A stretch of 64,000 bases of DNA from assembly GCA_964609965.1 (NCBI GenBank), contig CAZSTS010000003.1, positions 186,001-250,000 on the forward strand. Reading direction: 5' to 3'. The notes under the pieces were generated by a model. That model searched no databases. It had not been told where the DNA came from and saw nothing but the letters and a program-made list of their open reading frames with translations. This stretch comes from JAHJDR01 sp964609965 (GTDB lineage: Bacteria; UBA10199; JADGCS01). The position numbers and the translations under genes were made by a program. Positions 8,004 through 15,632 of the stretch are shown in pieces; position 1 is the first letter of the stretch; every line of letters starts with the position of its first letter.

Positions 8004-9263
8004 ATGCAATACGATTTAGCCATCATAGGATCAGGTTTCGCAGGGCTCGCAGCCATCAAAAAGGCTGTTGAGCAAAAGCTTAATTTCAGTGTGGTTGCCA
8101 AAGATTACGGGGCCACACAGTATTTCAGCGGCGCGTTTGATGTCATTGATCCCAGGTGGCAAAACAAGGGGCTTCAACCAAGAGATTATCCGCTCATAAA
8201 GCCAGCGCTAGAGGTTTTCATCCAAGCTCATCCCGAGCACCTTTATTCTAAAATAATTAATGAACATAAGGGTTCTATTGAGTCATTATTACACGAGATG
8301 AAATCTTTTTTCGATTTTTATGGAATTAATGTTGTTGGTGATTGTGAGCAAATGGTGGCTGTATTTGGTTCAAATGGCCAACCTAAGCCGACGGGCTGTG
8401 CTCTAAAGTCTCATGGCCTCTTGGTTTCTGAACTTCAAAATCTAGAAGATATCTTGTATATTAATTTCCCTTTTCTTCCACAATATCATGGAGGCATGAT
8501 CACAGAAAACCTGGGCCGCTATTTTCCCAATGTCAAGATGACAACCTATGATGAATTTGTTCCCAACAAGACATCGCCGTTGGCTAGTTTATTGCAACAT
8601 TTTGATAAACAAGAAAGCGTTGATAGTCTTACAAGGTTTATTAAGAATAATCTTGGAAAGGCAAAATACGTATTTTTGCCCCCGCTATTAGGTCTGGCGA
8701 ATCACTTTGATTTTCACAAAACTTTGGAGTCTGAATTAAATGTACGTGTGATTGAACTATTATCTGTGTTGCCTTCATCTGCGGGTTTGCGTCTCCAAAA
8801 ACATCTCAACAGTTTTTTTGAGCAGGGAAATATTTCTTTTGTTCGAGGAGAGGTTGTTGATTGCCAATACTCGAATCAAAAATTATCTAGCCTTCGTGTT
8901 CAGAATTCAAATGGTTCTTCTACAGAAGTGAAAGCACAGGTTTATGTTTTAGCGACTGGTAAATATCTGGGGCAGGGCATTTCTTGTTTTGAAGGTTTTA
9001 AAGAATCATTATTCGATCAACCATTATCAATTGAGGGGCGAGGGTTTTCTCAACAATCCCCTATCACAGATCTCATTTCCTCCCATGTATTACAGTCTCA
9101 GGATTTTATGAGATTAGGTCTACAAAAAGAATTTAAAAGCTGTGATTTTCATGATCAACTCCTTAACCTTAAACCCTGTGGCCACGTCCTTTCGGGATTT
9201 GATTATACCCGTGAGCGCTGTGGGTTTGGAATCAGTGTGGCATCTGTAATCTCCTGTTTTTGA
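8004..9263 (+). CDS. glpB: GlpB-like anaerobic glycerol-3-phosphate dehydrogenase subunit B
   Basis: 419 residues from ATG 8004, the same length as typical GlpB. The N-terminus YDLAIIGSGFAGLAA is an FAD-binding Rossmann motif, followed by TQYFSGAFDVID, which corresponds to the FSSGSLDL block of GlpB. The C-terminus has GFDYTRERCGFGISVA, matching the GYDP-x-x-EGCGxGV end of the family. GlpB normally joins GlpA and GlpC to oxidise glycerol-3-phosphate and feed electrons to menaquinone. No glpA or glpC lies nearby, so this is an orphan copy or the subunit genes are scattered. The Met 42 codons upstream is in frame but would read into the divergent 7158 gene. Confidence 0.75.
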   Translation: MQYDLAIIGSGFAGLAAIKKAVEQKLNFSVVAKDYGATQYFSGAFDVIDPRWQNKGLQPRDYPLIKPALEVFIQAHPEHLYSKIINEHKGSIESLLHEMKSFFDFYGINVVGDCEQMVAVFGSNGQPKPTGCALKSHGLLVSELQNLEDILYINFPFLPQYHGGMITENLGRYFPNVKMTTYDEFVPNKTSPLASLLQHFDKQESVDSLTRFIKNNLGKAKYVFLPPLLGLANHFDFHKTLESELNVRVIELLSVLPSSAGLRLQKHLNSFFEQGNISFVRGEVVDCQYSNQKLSSLRVQNSNGSSTEVKAQVYVLATGKYLGQGISCFEGFKESLFDQPLSIEGRGFSQQSPITDLISSHVLQSQDFMRLGLQKEFKSCDFHDQLLNLKPCGHVLSGFDYTRERCGFGISVASVISCF

Positions 9264-9522
9264 ACGATAAAATTCAATAAAACAGGCCATCCATTCTAAA
9301 AAATGATCCAAAAGATATTTATTTAGTTATTTCCCTAGACATTTATGTCAAAAATCCATACGATTTCTCGCGGAAGTCAAAACCACTGATTTTCATTTTG
9401 AGAATTGCATGAAAAGTAAAAAGGGTCTAATTGATTGAGGATAATATTCGTGTCAAATTTTTGGTGATATACTGCAGGTTTCGTAGTAAGCATTATAAAG
9501 ATTTAACGGTGTGGTTTGATTC
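9264..9522. other. Intergenic region before the sensor-kinase operon
   Basis: About 259 AT-rich bases. No hairpin terminator follows glpB that I can support. A tggtgatatactgca string near 9462-9476 looks like a sigma-54 promoter, but the GG-to-GC spacing is one base short. Confidence 0.3.
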
Positions 9523-10710
9523 ATGATTTTACGACAAACCAATATGAAAAACACAAATTCACAATATTCTCATTCTGATATTAAGGCAGTTGATGACCTG
9601 AGCCATAAAGTTGAAGAACTCGAAAAACTTGTAGAGACTATTTCTCGCAGCAAGGTGATGTGGGAAACAACTTTTGATGTTATTTCTGATCCTGTTCTTA
9701 TCATTAATCGTGATTTTGAGATAATGAGGGCTAATAAGGCGCTTGCAAGAGCTTGTGCTATGGATATCCGTAAGGTTATCTCAAAAAAATGTTATAAAAT
9801 ATTTGCTGGTTATGACCAGCCATGCCCTAAGTGCCCGGTCAAAAAAACTATCAAAGAACAACTATCTCAGTATTCAGAATTGGATATGTTTCAGAGCAGC
9901 CAGAGGCAATACAATGTCAATGCTTATAGCTCTCCCTATTTATTAAATGATCAAGGTGAAGGTATTGTTCTGCATTACCGAGATATTACTGATGAAAAGG
10001 ACTTGCAGAAAAAACTCATGCACAGCGAGAAAATGGCTGCCGTTGGGACGTTGGCAGGTGGGGTTGCTCACGAAATCAACAATCCTTTGGGTGGTATTTT
10101 GGCATTTGTACAATTGGTCATGAGGGCCTTGGGTGAGAGTAATGCTTGTCAGGATGATCTCAAAGAGATTGAAGATGCTGCTTTGAGATGTAAAAAAATT
10201 GTCAGAAATCTTTTAGATTTTTCTCGCGAAAGATCCGATGAACAGATGGAACAAGTTTGTCTCAATGATGCGATTGCAAAAACAATGTCTCTTATTACTG
10301 TGAATGCCAGGCAGACTCATGTTCAGGTCGATCAAGAATTAGAAAAAGACCTTCCTTCTGTCATTGGTGATTTTAATCGATTGCAACAAGTTTTGCTTAA
10401 TCTAGTGACAAATGGAATGCATGCTATGCGTGATGATGGTGGTGTGTTGACTCTAGGCACTTTTACTAATCCTGAGAGAAGTAAAGTGTTTCTTCAAATT
10501 ACCGATACAGGCATTGGTATAAAAAAAGAAGATCTCGATAGGATTTTTGACCCATACTACACAACAAAAGGGCAAGGGGAAGGCACTGGTTTAGGTTTGT
10601 CTATTACTTATAAAATTATTGAAGATCACAAAGGTGGAATCGATGTCGAGAGCGAACTTGGCAAAGGCACGGTAATAACTGTGCAAATGCCAGCTGTGAC
10701 GCGTGATTAA
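9523..10710 (+). CDS. PAS-domain sensor histidine kinase
   Basis: A 395-residue cytoplasmic kinase without membrane segments. Order: a short coiled coil (residues 15-45), a PAS domain (about 48-165) that contains an unusual Cys cluster, CYKIFAG then CPKCP, suited to metal or redox sensing, a HisKA dimerisation domain with phospho-acceptor His183 in GGVAHEINNPLGG, and a HATPase domain with N box (LNLVTNGMHAM), DTGIGI and GTGLGLS. It is an NtrB-like architecture. It is followed 40 bases later by the NtrC-type regulator at 10751, so the two form a likely cognate pair. ATG 9544 is an alternative start seven codons in. Confidence 0.88.
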   Translation: MILRQTNMKNTNSQYSHSDIKAVDDLSHKVEELEKLVETISRSKVMWETTFDVISDPVLIINRDFEIMRANKALARACAMDIRKVISKKCYKIFAGYDQPCPKCPVKKTIKEQLSQYSELDMFQSSQRQYNVNAYSSPYLLNDQGEGIVLHYRDITDEKDLQKKLMHSEKMAAVGTLAGGVAHEINNPLGGILAFVQLVMRALGESNACQDDLKEIEDAALRCKKIVRNLLDFSRERSDEQMEQVCLNDAIAKTMSLITVNARQTHVQVDQELEKDLPSVIGDFNRLQQVLLNLVTNGMHAMRDDGGVLTLGTFTNPERSKVFLQITDTGIGIKKEDLDRIFDPYYTTKGQGEGTGLGLSITYKIIEDHKGGIDVESELGKGTVITVQMPAVTRD

Positions 10711-10750
10711 AAAGAATTAAGGATTACAACTCTTAAAAAGGAGAGGCCAT

Positions 10751-12166
10751 ATGAAAGCAAGAATATTAATCGTTGATGATGAAGTGGCTATCAAAAAAGC
10801 ACTGAGCAAATTTTTGAGTTCACTAGGCTACGATGTTGAGAGTGCGAGTGATGGAGCCGAAGCCATCGAGATGGCCAAGAATAAAATCTATGACCTTGTA
10901 ATCAGTGATCTCAAAATGCCAAATATGTCAGGAATCGAACTGATAAAAGCTCTCAAGCAAATTCATCCACAGATGGTGGCTCTTATCATGACGGGTTTTG
11001 GTACAATCGAATCCGCGATTGAGGCTATAAAAGCAGGGGCTTTTCATTACATCACAAAACCTTTTGAGTTAGATGATGTGGCCATGCTTGTCGAAAAGGC
11101 ATTGAAGTACTCTAAGCTTGAGAATCAGAATGCTATGCTTCAAAGGCAAGTGAAGATGCAGTATCAATTTGATAAAGTTATTGGTTGTTCAGAAAAGCTA
11201 AAAGAGGTTTTTCAGGTTGTTCAAAAGGTTGCAGAGACAGATTCAACAGTGCTGATTCACGGAGAAAGCGGAACAGGCAAAGAGCTTATTGCACGCGCTA
11301 TTCATTATAATAGCAAAAGATCAAATCAGCCACTTGTTCCTGTTAATTGTGGTGCTATTCCCGAAAACTTACTCGAGACAGAACTTTTTGGTTATGTGAA
11401 AGGCGCTTTTACAGGGGCGGTAAAATCTAAAGTTGGTAAATTCGAACACGCTCATGGCGGGACTATTTTTCTCGACGAAATAGGTGATATGAGCTTGAAG
11501 CTACAGGTTAAAATATTACGTGTTCTTCAAGAACGCAGATTTGAACCCGTGGGTTCAACACAAACGATTGATGTCGATACACGTGTCATTGCAGCCACTC
11601 ATTACGATCTCGAAGAACTCGTAGCAGAAGGCAAGTTTCGTGAAGATCTGTATTATCGTCTCAATGTTATTCCTGTTCAGGTGCCTGCTTTGCGTGACCG
11701 AGTGAGTGATATACCTTTATTGGTTAATTATTTTCTTCAAATGTATTCCCGAGCCAACAATGTTAAACCTCCTGTGTTGTCCGAAGAAGCCAAGAGCATC
11801 TTCATGAATTACAAATGGCCTGGCAATGTTCGAGAGCTTGAGAATACAATCGAAAGATTAACAGTGCTTAAACCAGGAAAAGAGATAGTAGCTAGTGATT
11901 TGCCAGAGAGATTTTCTAAAATTACTAACTCCTATTTCTTTAAGTCAGGTTTTTCTATTCCTGATGGCGGGATTTCTCTTAAAAACGTTGTCGAAGATTT
12001 TGAGAATACGCTTATTGAAAAAGCTTTGGCAAAGACCAATTGGAATAAAAATAGAGCAGCTCATTTGTTAAAACTCAACCGTACTACCTTGGTTGAAAAA
12101 ATTAAAAAGAAAAACCTCATCAAGCCAAAACATATTGTTCATGCATCTGAGAAGACCATCAACTAA
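10751..12166 (+). CDS. NtrC-family sigma-54 response regulator
   Basis: A complete three-domain activator of 471 residues. The receiver has the acidic pair VDDE, phospho-acceptor Asp53 in VISDLKMP and the conserved Lys in YITKPF. The AAA+ domain has Walker A GESGTGKE near residue 173, the sigma-54 contacting loop GAFTGA near residue 218, Walker B FLDEIGDM and an arginine finger region FREDLYYRLNV. A Fis-type HTH lies at the end (NWNKNRAAHLLKLNRTTL). An AAAAGGAGAGG ribosome binding site precedes the ATG. It is very probably phosphorylated by the adjacent kinase and drives sigma-54 promoters, which may include genes in this block. Confidence 0.93.
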   Translation: MKARILIVDDEVAIKKALSKFLSSLGYDVESASDGAEAIEMAKNKIYDLVISDLKMPNMSGIELIKALKQIHPQMVALIMTGFGTIESAIEAIKAGAFHYITKPFELDDVAMLVEKALKYSKLENQNAMLQRQVKMQYQFDKVIGCSEKLKEVFQVVQKVAETDSTVLIHGESGTGKELIARAIHYNSKRSNQPLVPVNCGAIPENLLETELFGYVKGAFTGAVKSKVGKFEHAHGGTIFLDEIGDMSLKLQVKILRVLQERRFEPVGSTQTIDVDTRVIAATHYDLEELVAEGKFREDLYYRLNVIPVQVPALRDRVSDIPLLVNYFLQMYSRANNVKPPVLSEEAKSIFMNYKWPGNVRELENTIERLTVLKPGKEIVASDLPERFSKITNSYFFKSGFSIPDGGISLKNVVEDFENTLIEKALAKTNWNKNRAAHLLKLNRTTLVEKIKKKNLIKPKHIVHASEKTIN

Positions 12167-12175
12167 TATTATTTT

Positions 12176-12210
12176 AGCTGTAAGCTGTAAGAATTAAGCT
12201 GTAAGTTGGA
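12176..12210. repeat. Heptamer array, five units of AGCTGTA type
   Basis: Units are agctgta, agctgta, agaatta, agctgta and agttgga, in perfect 7-base register, starting 10 bases after the stop of the 10751 gene and ending before the next start. Confidence 0.85.
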
Positions 12211-12227
12211 TATTATTGGATAATAAT

Positions 12228-13583
12228 ATGAAAGACTTTTTATTTGTTACAAGTCGTCCTGTGTTGCAAGAGAACATCAAAGCTAGCTGTGCTAGCAATG
12301 AATACTCATGTTTAATTGAGTCTGTTTTTGAAAATGTCCTTTCACTCATTGATACAGAAAAGCTAAAATATATTTTTATCGATCTTGATGATGATAAGAT
12401 GAGAGGGTTGCAGCTCTTGGAGTGGATTCAAACTCGTACTCTCAATACGCGTATTGGCATCATATCCGAGAAGAGCTACAAGCCAAGCTACTTACAGGCA
12501 TTGCGTTTGGGTGCTACCGAACATTTGGCATTTCAACAGGCTGCTGATTCAGATGCGCTTTCAAGAATCCTAGGGAGTTTCATTGCCGAATACGATTTGC
12601 AAATAAATCTCGCTTATTATCAAAGTCCTTTTAAACATAAACCTCCTCTCGCTTGGGTCGGAACCGATCCTTCTATTCGTTTTTTATTAGAGCGGGTTCG
12701 ATCTTTAGCCCACACGACCCAGCCTGTTCTCATTACAGGCAATTCAGGAGCAGGAAAAAGGCATCTAGCCATGATTTTAGCTGGTGAAAACCCTTCTCGA
12801 AAACTCATAGAAATAGACGCTAGTGTTATTCCTGATTATGAACAAAAATCTTTTTTTAATGAGCAGCTTAATAAGTGTTTATTCCCTGCTGATCAAAACG
12901 CACCTCAAGATGTAAAGTGTGAATTATGTATTATCGTATCCGAGATAACACGGCTGCACCCAGAATTGCAGGAGGTGTTTGCAGAATATATTAAAGATGC
13001 AGTTCTCACACTAGAGGGTAAAGAGCTTAGTATTATTATGCAAGTTGTTGCCACAAGTTCTTGCAATATTGAACAAGCAGCTAGAGATGGTTTTCTGAGA
13101 GAAGATCTTTATTTGCTTCTCAAAAACAGCGAGCTCCAGGTTCCTTCTTTGTGTGACAGGCCTTATGATTTGCCGTTGCTTGTAGATTATTATCTAAAAC
13201 AGCAATTAACGGAGGATAAACATTGTTATTTTTCCAGGGATGCCATGACAGCACTAGTCAATTATGAGTGGCCACAAGAAGTTGATGAGTTATTTGAAGT
13301 TCTTAGTGGTGTTTTGGATAGAGCGCAATCAGGCATGATCACGTCGCGTATGTTGCCTCACAAGATATTACAAAAAAGTTTTTACACCACGCATGCCGAA
13401 GAAGAGTCGCTTACGGACCTAGATTACAATGAAGCTAAAAAGAGGGTTTTGAATAAATTTAACCGCACTTACATTGAGGGGATGCTTAATAAATCTGATG
13501 GCAACCTTACAGTGGCTGCTGAACGTGCAGGAATGGATAGAAGTAATTTTAAAAAAATCATCAAAAAGTATGGAGTAAAATAA
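12228..13583 (+). CDS. Degenerate NtrC-like regulator lacking GAFTGA
   Basis: A protein of about 451 residues with the NtrC domain plan but damaged motifs. The receiver-like N-terminus keeps an Asp at the expected place (YIFIDLDDDKM) but lacks the acidic pair and the conserved Lys. The AAA+ part keeps Walker A (GNSGAGKRH), while the sigma-54 contact loop GAFTGA is absent (FFNEQLNKCLFPADQ occupies that region) and Walker B is altered to IIVSEITRL. An FREDLY-like arginine motif (LREDLYLLLKN) and a C-terminal Fis HTH (GNLTVAAERAGMDRSNFKKII) remain. It probably cannot open sigma-54 complexes and may act as a DNA-binding antagonist or scaffold. Start at ATG 12228; a TTG four codons earlier has no better ribosome site. 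Confidence 0.8.
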   Translation: MKDFLFVTSRPVLQENIKASCASNEYSCLIESVFENVLSLIDTEKLKYIFIDLDDDKMRGLQLLEWIQTRTLNTRIGIISEKSYKPSYLQALRLGATEHLAFQQAADSDALSRILGSFIAEYDLQINLAYYQSPFKHKPPLAWVGTDPSIRFLLERVRSLAHTTQPVLITGNSGAGKRHLAMILAGENPSRKLIEIDASVIPDYEQKSFFNEQLNKCLFPADQNAPQDVKCELCIIVSEITRLHPELQEVFAEYIKDAVLTLEGKELSIIMQVVATSSCNIEQAARDGFLREDLYLLLKNSELQVPSLCDRPYDLPLLVDYYLKQQLTEDKHCYFSRDAMTALVNYEWPQEVDELFEVLSGVLDRAQSGMITSRMLPHKILQKSFYTTHAEEESLTDLDYNEAKKRVLNKFNRTYIEGMLNKSDGNLTVAAERAGMDRSNFKKIIKKYGVK

Positions 13584-13623
13584 AATCAGTTTTGATTATT
13601 GTATTTAGAAAAAGGACTATAAA

Positions 13624-13800
13624 ATGAATCCCGTTAGACCTTGGCACTATACATATGTTTTACTTAATGAGAAGGCAGGTAAATTTTATACAGGAGCTAC
13701 ATCTAATTTAAAAAATCGCCTCCACCCTGTTAGAGGCTTTGCATCTAAGGGTGGTGGAGGCCTTGCCTCTAACGGGGTAAAAGGAGGTCTAACGGGATGA
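13624..13800 (+). pseudogene. GIY-YIG nuclease remnant embedded in palindromic repeat
   Basis: A 58-codon frame starting MNPVRPWHYTYVLL. Residues 8-33 are the start of a GIY-YIG nuclease: the TYV and YTG motifs spaced as usual, then SNLKNRL as the first helix. After that the frame enters palindromic DNA, is read as Gly-rich sequence, and stops in an ATGA overlap with the next gene. The catalytic Glu and the rest of the domain are missing, so this is a truncated copy rather than an active enzyme. Confidence 0.7.
13630..13796. repeat. Nested inverted repeats around the GIY-YIG remnant
   Basis: Outer arms cccgttagacc (13630-13640) and ggtctaacggg (13786-13796) are perfect 11-base inverted repeats. 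Inside, gttagaggc (13731-13739) pairs with gcctctaac (13763-13771). Imperfect arms gcctccaccct and agggtggtggaggc also pair. The element ends exactly at the ATG of the next gene and contributes its AAAGGAGG ribosome site. Confidence 0.75.
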
Positions 13801-15170
13801 ATAAGCAAACAGTAGTGATATCTGGAGATTGGGACGAAGGGATAGATCTTGTAAAAGAGTGTCTTCAGGGATCAGCGTATGAAGCAATGATTACAGCACC
13901 ATCAGAGGTGCGGGCGGTCTTAAAGAAGAGACTTTCTGACATGTATATATTTTGCCTCAAAGGTGCCGTTGGAGACGTCTTTTTACGCATTAATGAACTA
14001 AGAAGAGCAAACGAATCTGTTCCCATATTTATATTTTCAAAGGTCATTGATATCGAATTTATCGTTGCTAACATTAAAAATAATGTGAACGATTTTTTTG
14101 TACGTCCTTTAAATAAAGAAAAACTTTTAAATAAAATAGGAAGAGAGCTTCATCTTTACCAGCTCACAAAAAAAGTTTTTATGAGCACATCTTCATCTTT
14201 GGATGATAGTCATTTTGAGAACATGATAGGCTGTTCTAAACAAATGCAAGACAATTTTCAGATGATCTCTGTTGTGGCAAAATCTAATGCTACTGTTCTT
14301 ATCACAGGAGAATCTGGTGTTGGAAAAGAGTTGGTTGCCAAAGCTGTGCATCGTTGCTCAGAGAGGGCAGGAAGTCGTTTTGTAGATTTAAACTGTGGCG
14401 CTATTCCCAAAGAACTATTAGAAAATGAACTTTTCGGACATGAAAAGGGCGCATTTACGGGCGCGCATAGAAGGTATCAAGGAAGCTTTGAAACGGCACA
14501 TCAAGGCACGCTTTTTCTAGATGAAATTAGCGAAATGGATGTTATGTTGCAGGTTAAATTGTTACGTGTTTTGCAGGAGAGAACTATTACGCGCATTGGA
14601 AGTAATGAGAACATTAAGGTCGATGCTAGAATTATTGCTGCTACCAATCGAAAAATTCATAAACTTATCGAGGATGGCCTTTTTAGAGAAGACCTGTATT
14701 ATCGTCTCAATGTGGTCAATATAGATATACCTCCTTTAAAGGAGCGCCGAGATGATGTTCCTTTGTTGGCTATGCATTTTTTGGAGTACTATTCTGCAAA
14801 GAATAACCGTATTTTTCTCGATTTTTCAAATGACGCTATGGAAGCTTTGATCAACTATGATTGGCCAGGCAATGTGAGAGAGTTAGAGAATACTATCGAA
14901 CGTTTAGTGGTTCTCCATGATAGTTCTCAAGTTAAGGCTAGTCATTTGCCACCACATATTCAAAATGTGGATTGTGCTATTGGTTATAGTGATGAAGCTC
15001 AATCTTTGCAGGGTGATGGTAAGATTATTCCTTTAGAGGATTTAGAGCGGCAAGCCATTGAAGCGGCTCTTATGAAATTCCAAGGAAATATAACTATAGC
15101 GGCAAAAAAACTAAAGATAGGACAAGCAACGCTATACCGCAAAGTTAAAAAGTTTGGTTTGCAAGTTTAA
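13797..15170 (+). CDS. Sigma-54 activator with Cys in place of the receiver Asp
   Basis: A 457-residue NtrC-type protein. The AAA+ domain is intact: Walker A GESGVGKE, sigma-54 loop GAFTGA near residue 219, Walker B FLDEISEMD and FREDLYYRLNV. A Fis HTH closes it (GNITIAAKKLKIGQATLYRKV). The N-terminal receiver is not canonical. At the phospho-acceptor position (residue 53) Cys replaces Asp (MYIFCLKGAV against LVISDLKMP in the 10751 protein), and the conserved Lys region reads FVRPLN. Phosphorylation is therefore unlikely, and activity may be set by another signal, such as Cys chemistry or a partner protein. It uses an AAAGGAGG ribosome site located in the palindromic element before it. Confidence 0.9.
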   Translation: MNKQTVVISGDWDEGIDLVKECLQGSAYEAMITAPSEVRAVLKKRLSDMYIFCLKGAVGDVFLRINELRRANESVPIFIFSKVIDIEFIVANIKNNVNDFFVRPLNKEKLLNKIGRELHLYQLTKKVFMSTSSSLDDSHFENMIGCSKQMQDNFQMISVVAKSNATVLITGESGVGKELVAKAVHRCSERAGSRFVDLNCGAIPKELLENELFGHEKGAFTGAHRRYQGSFETAHQGTLFLDEISEMDVMLQVKLLRVLQERTITRIGSNENIKVDARIIAATNRKIHKLIEDGLFREDLYYRLNVVNIDIPPLKERRDDVPLLAMHFLEYYSAKNNRIFLDFSNDAMEALINYDWPGNVRELENTIERLVVLHDSSQVKASHLPPHIQNVDCAIGYSDEAQSLQGDGKIIPLEDLERQAIEAALMKFQGNITIAAKKLKIGQATLYRKVKKFGLQV

Positions 15171-15288
15171 CCCGCAGTGCGGACTAGTTAAAATCTTGGC
15201 GGCTTGTCTTCTTAAAGAAAGCTTAACTAGGTCGCTTGTGGTTGAGCAGTTAATTCACTGCAGTATTTTTATTTGAAAGAGGTTACTT
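15171..15288. other. Intergenic region with inverted repeat before the STAS gene
   Basis: ctagttaa (near 15184) pairs with ttaactag (near 15223) as 8-base inverted repeats, with a small cttcttaaagaaag hairpin between them. It may be a weak terminator or an operator. A GAAAGAGG ribosome site precedes the next ATG. Confidence 0.35.
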
Positions 15289-15627
15289 ATGATTTCAGAA
15301 GTCAAAAAACAAAACGATGTTGCTATTGTAACTCTTAATGGTTCATTAGATGTTTCACATCAAAAAATGCTGAAAGACAAGCTTGTATCAGCATCTGATA
15401 TACAAGATAATGATATAGTTTTAGATTTTTCCAAGGTGACATTTATAGATAGCTCTTGTTTGGGAACATTGGTTTCTTTGGCCAAAACTCTTAGAGAGAA
15501 AAAAGGAGATATTAAGCTTTCCAATTTGTCAGATGATGTAAGATCGATATTTCAGATCACACGCCTTGATAGAGTTTTTGATATTTTTGATAATAATGAA
15601 GATGCGGTAACAGGTTTTTATAAGTAA
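15289..15627 (+). CDS. STAS-domain anti-anti-sigma factor (SpoIIAA/RsbV type)
   Basis: A 112-residue single STAS domain. The signature VTFIDSSCLGTLVSLAKTLRE matches FxDSSGLGxL of SpoIIAA and RsbV, with Ser56 the expected site of regulatory phosphorylation. In partner-switching systems the unphosphorylated form binds a kinase-type anti-sigma factor and frees its target. The next gene, five bases downstream, encodes a protein with both a HATPase kinase-like domain and a PP2C phosphatase, so kinase, phosphatase and substrate lie side by side. No sigma factor gene is adjacent. Confidence 0.88.
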   Translation: MISEVKKQNDVAIVTLNGSLDVSHQKMLKDKLVSASDIQDNDIVLDFSKVTFIDSSCLGTLVSLAKTLREKKGDIKLSNLSDDVRSIFQITRLDRVFDIFDNNEDAVTGFYK

Positions 15628-15632
15628 ATCCT

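Noticed and set aside
9455..9480. Sigma-54 promoter before the sensor kinase
   Set aside because: The GG and GC elements are 9 rather than 10 bases apart and the flanks do not match the consensus.
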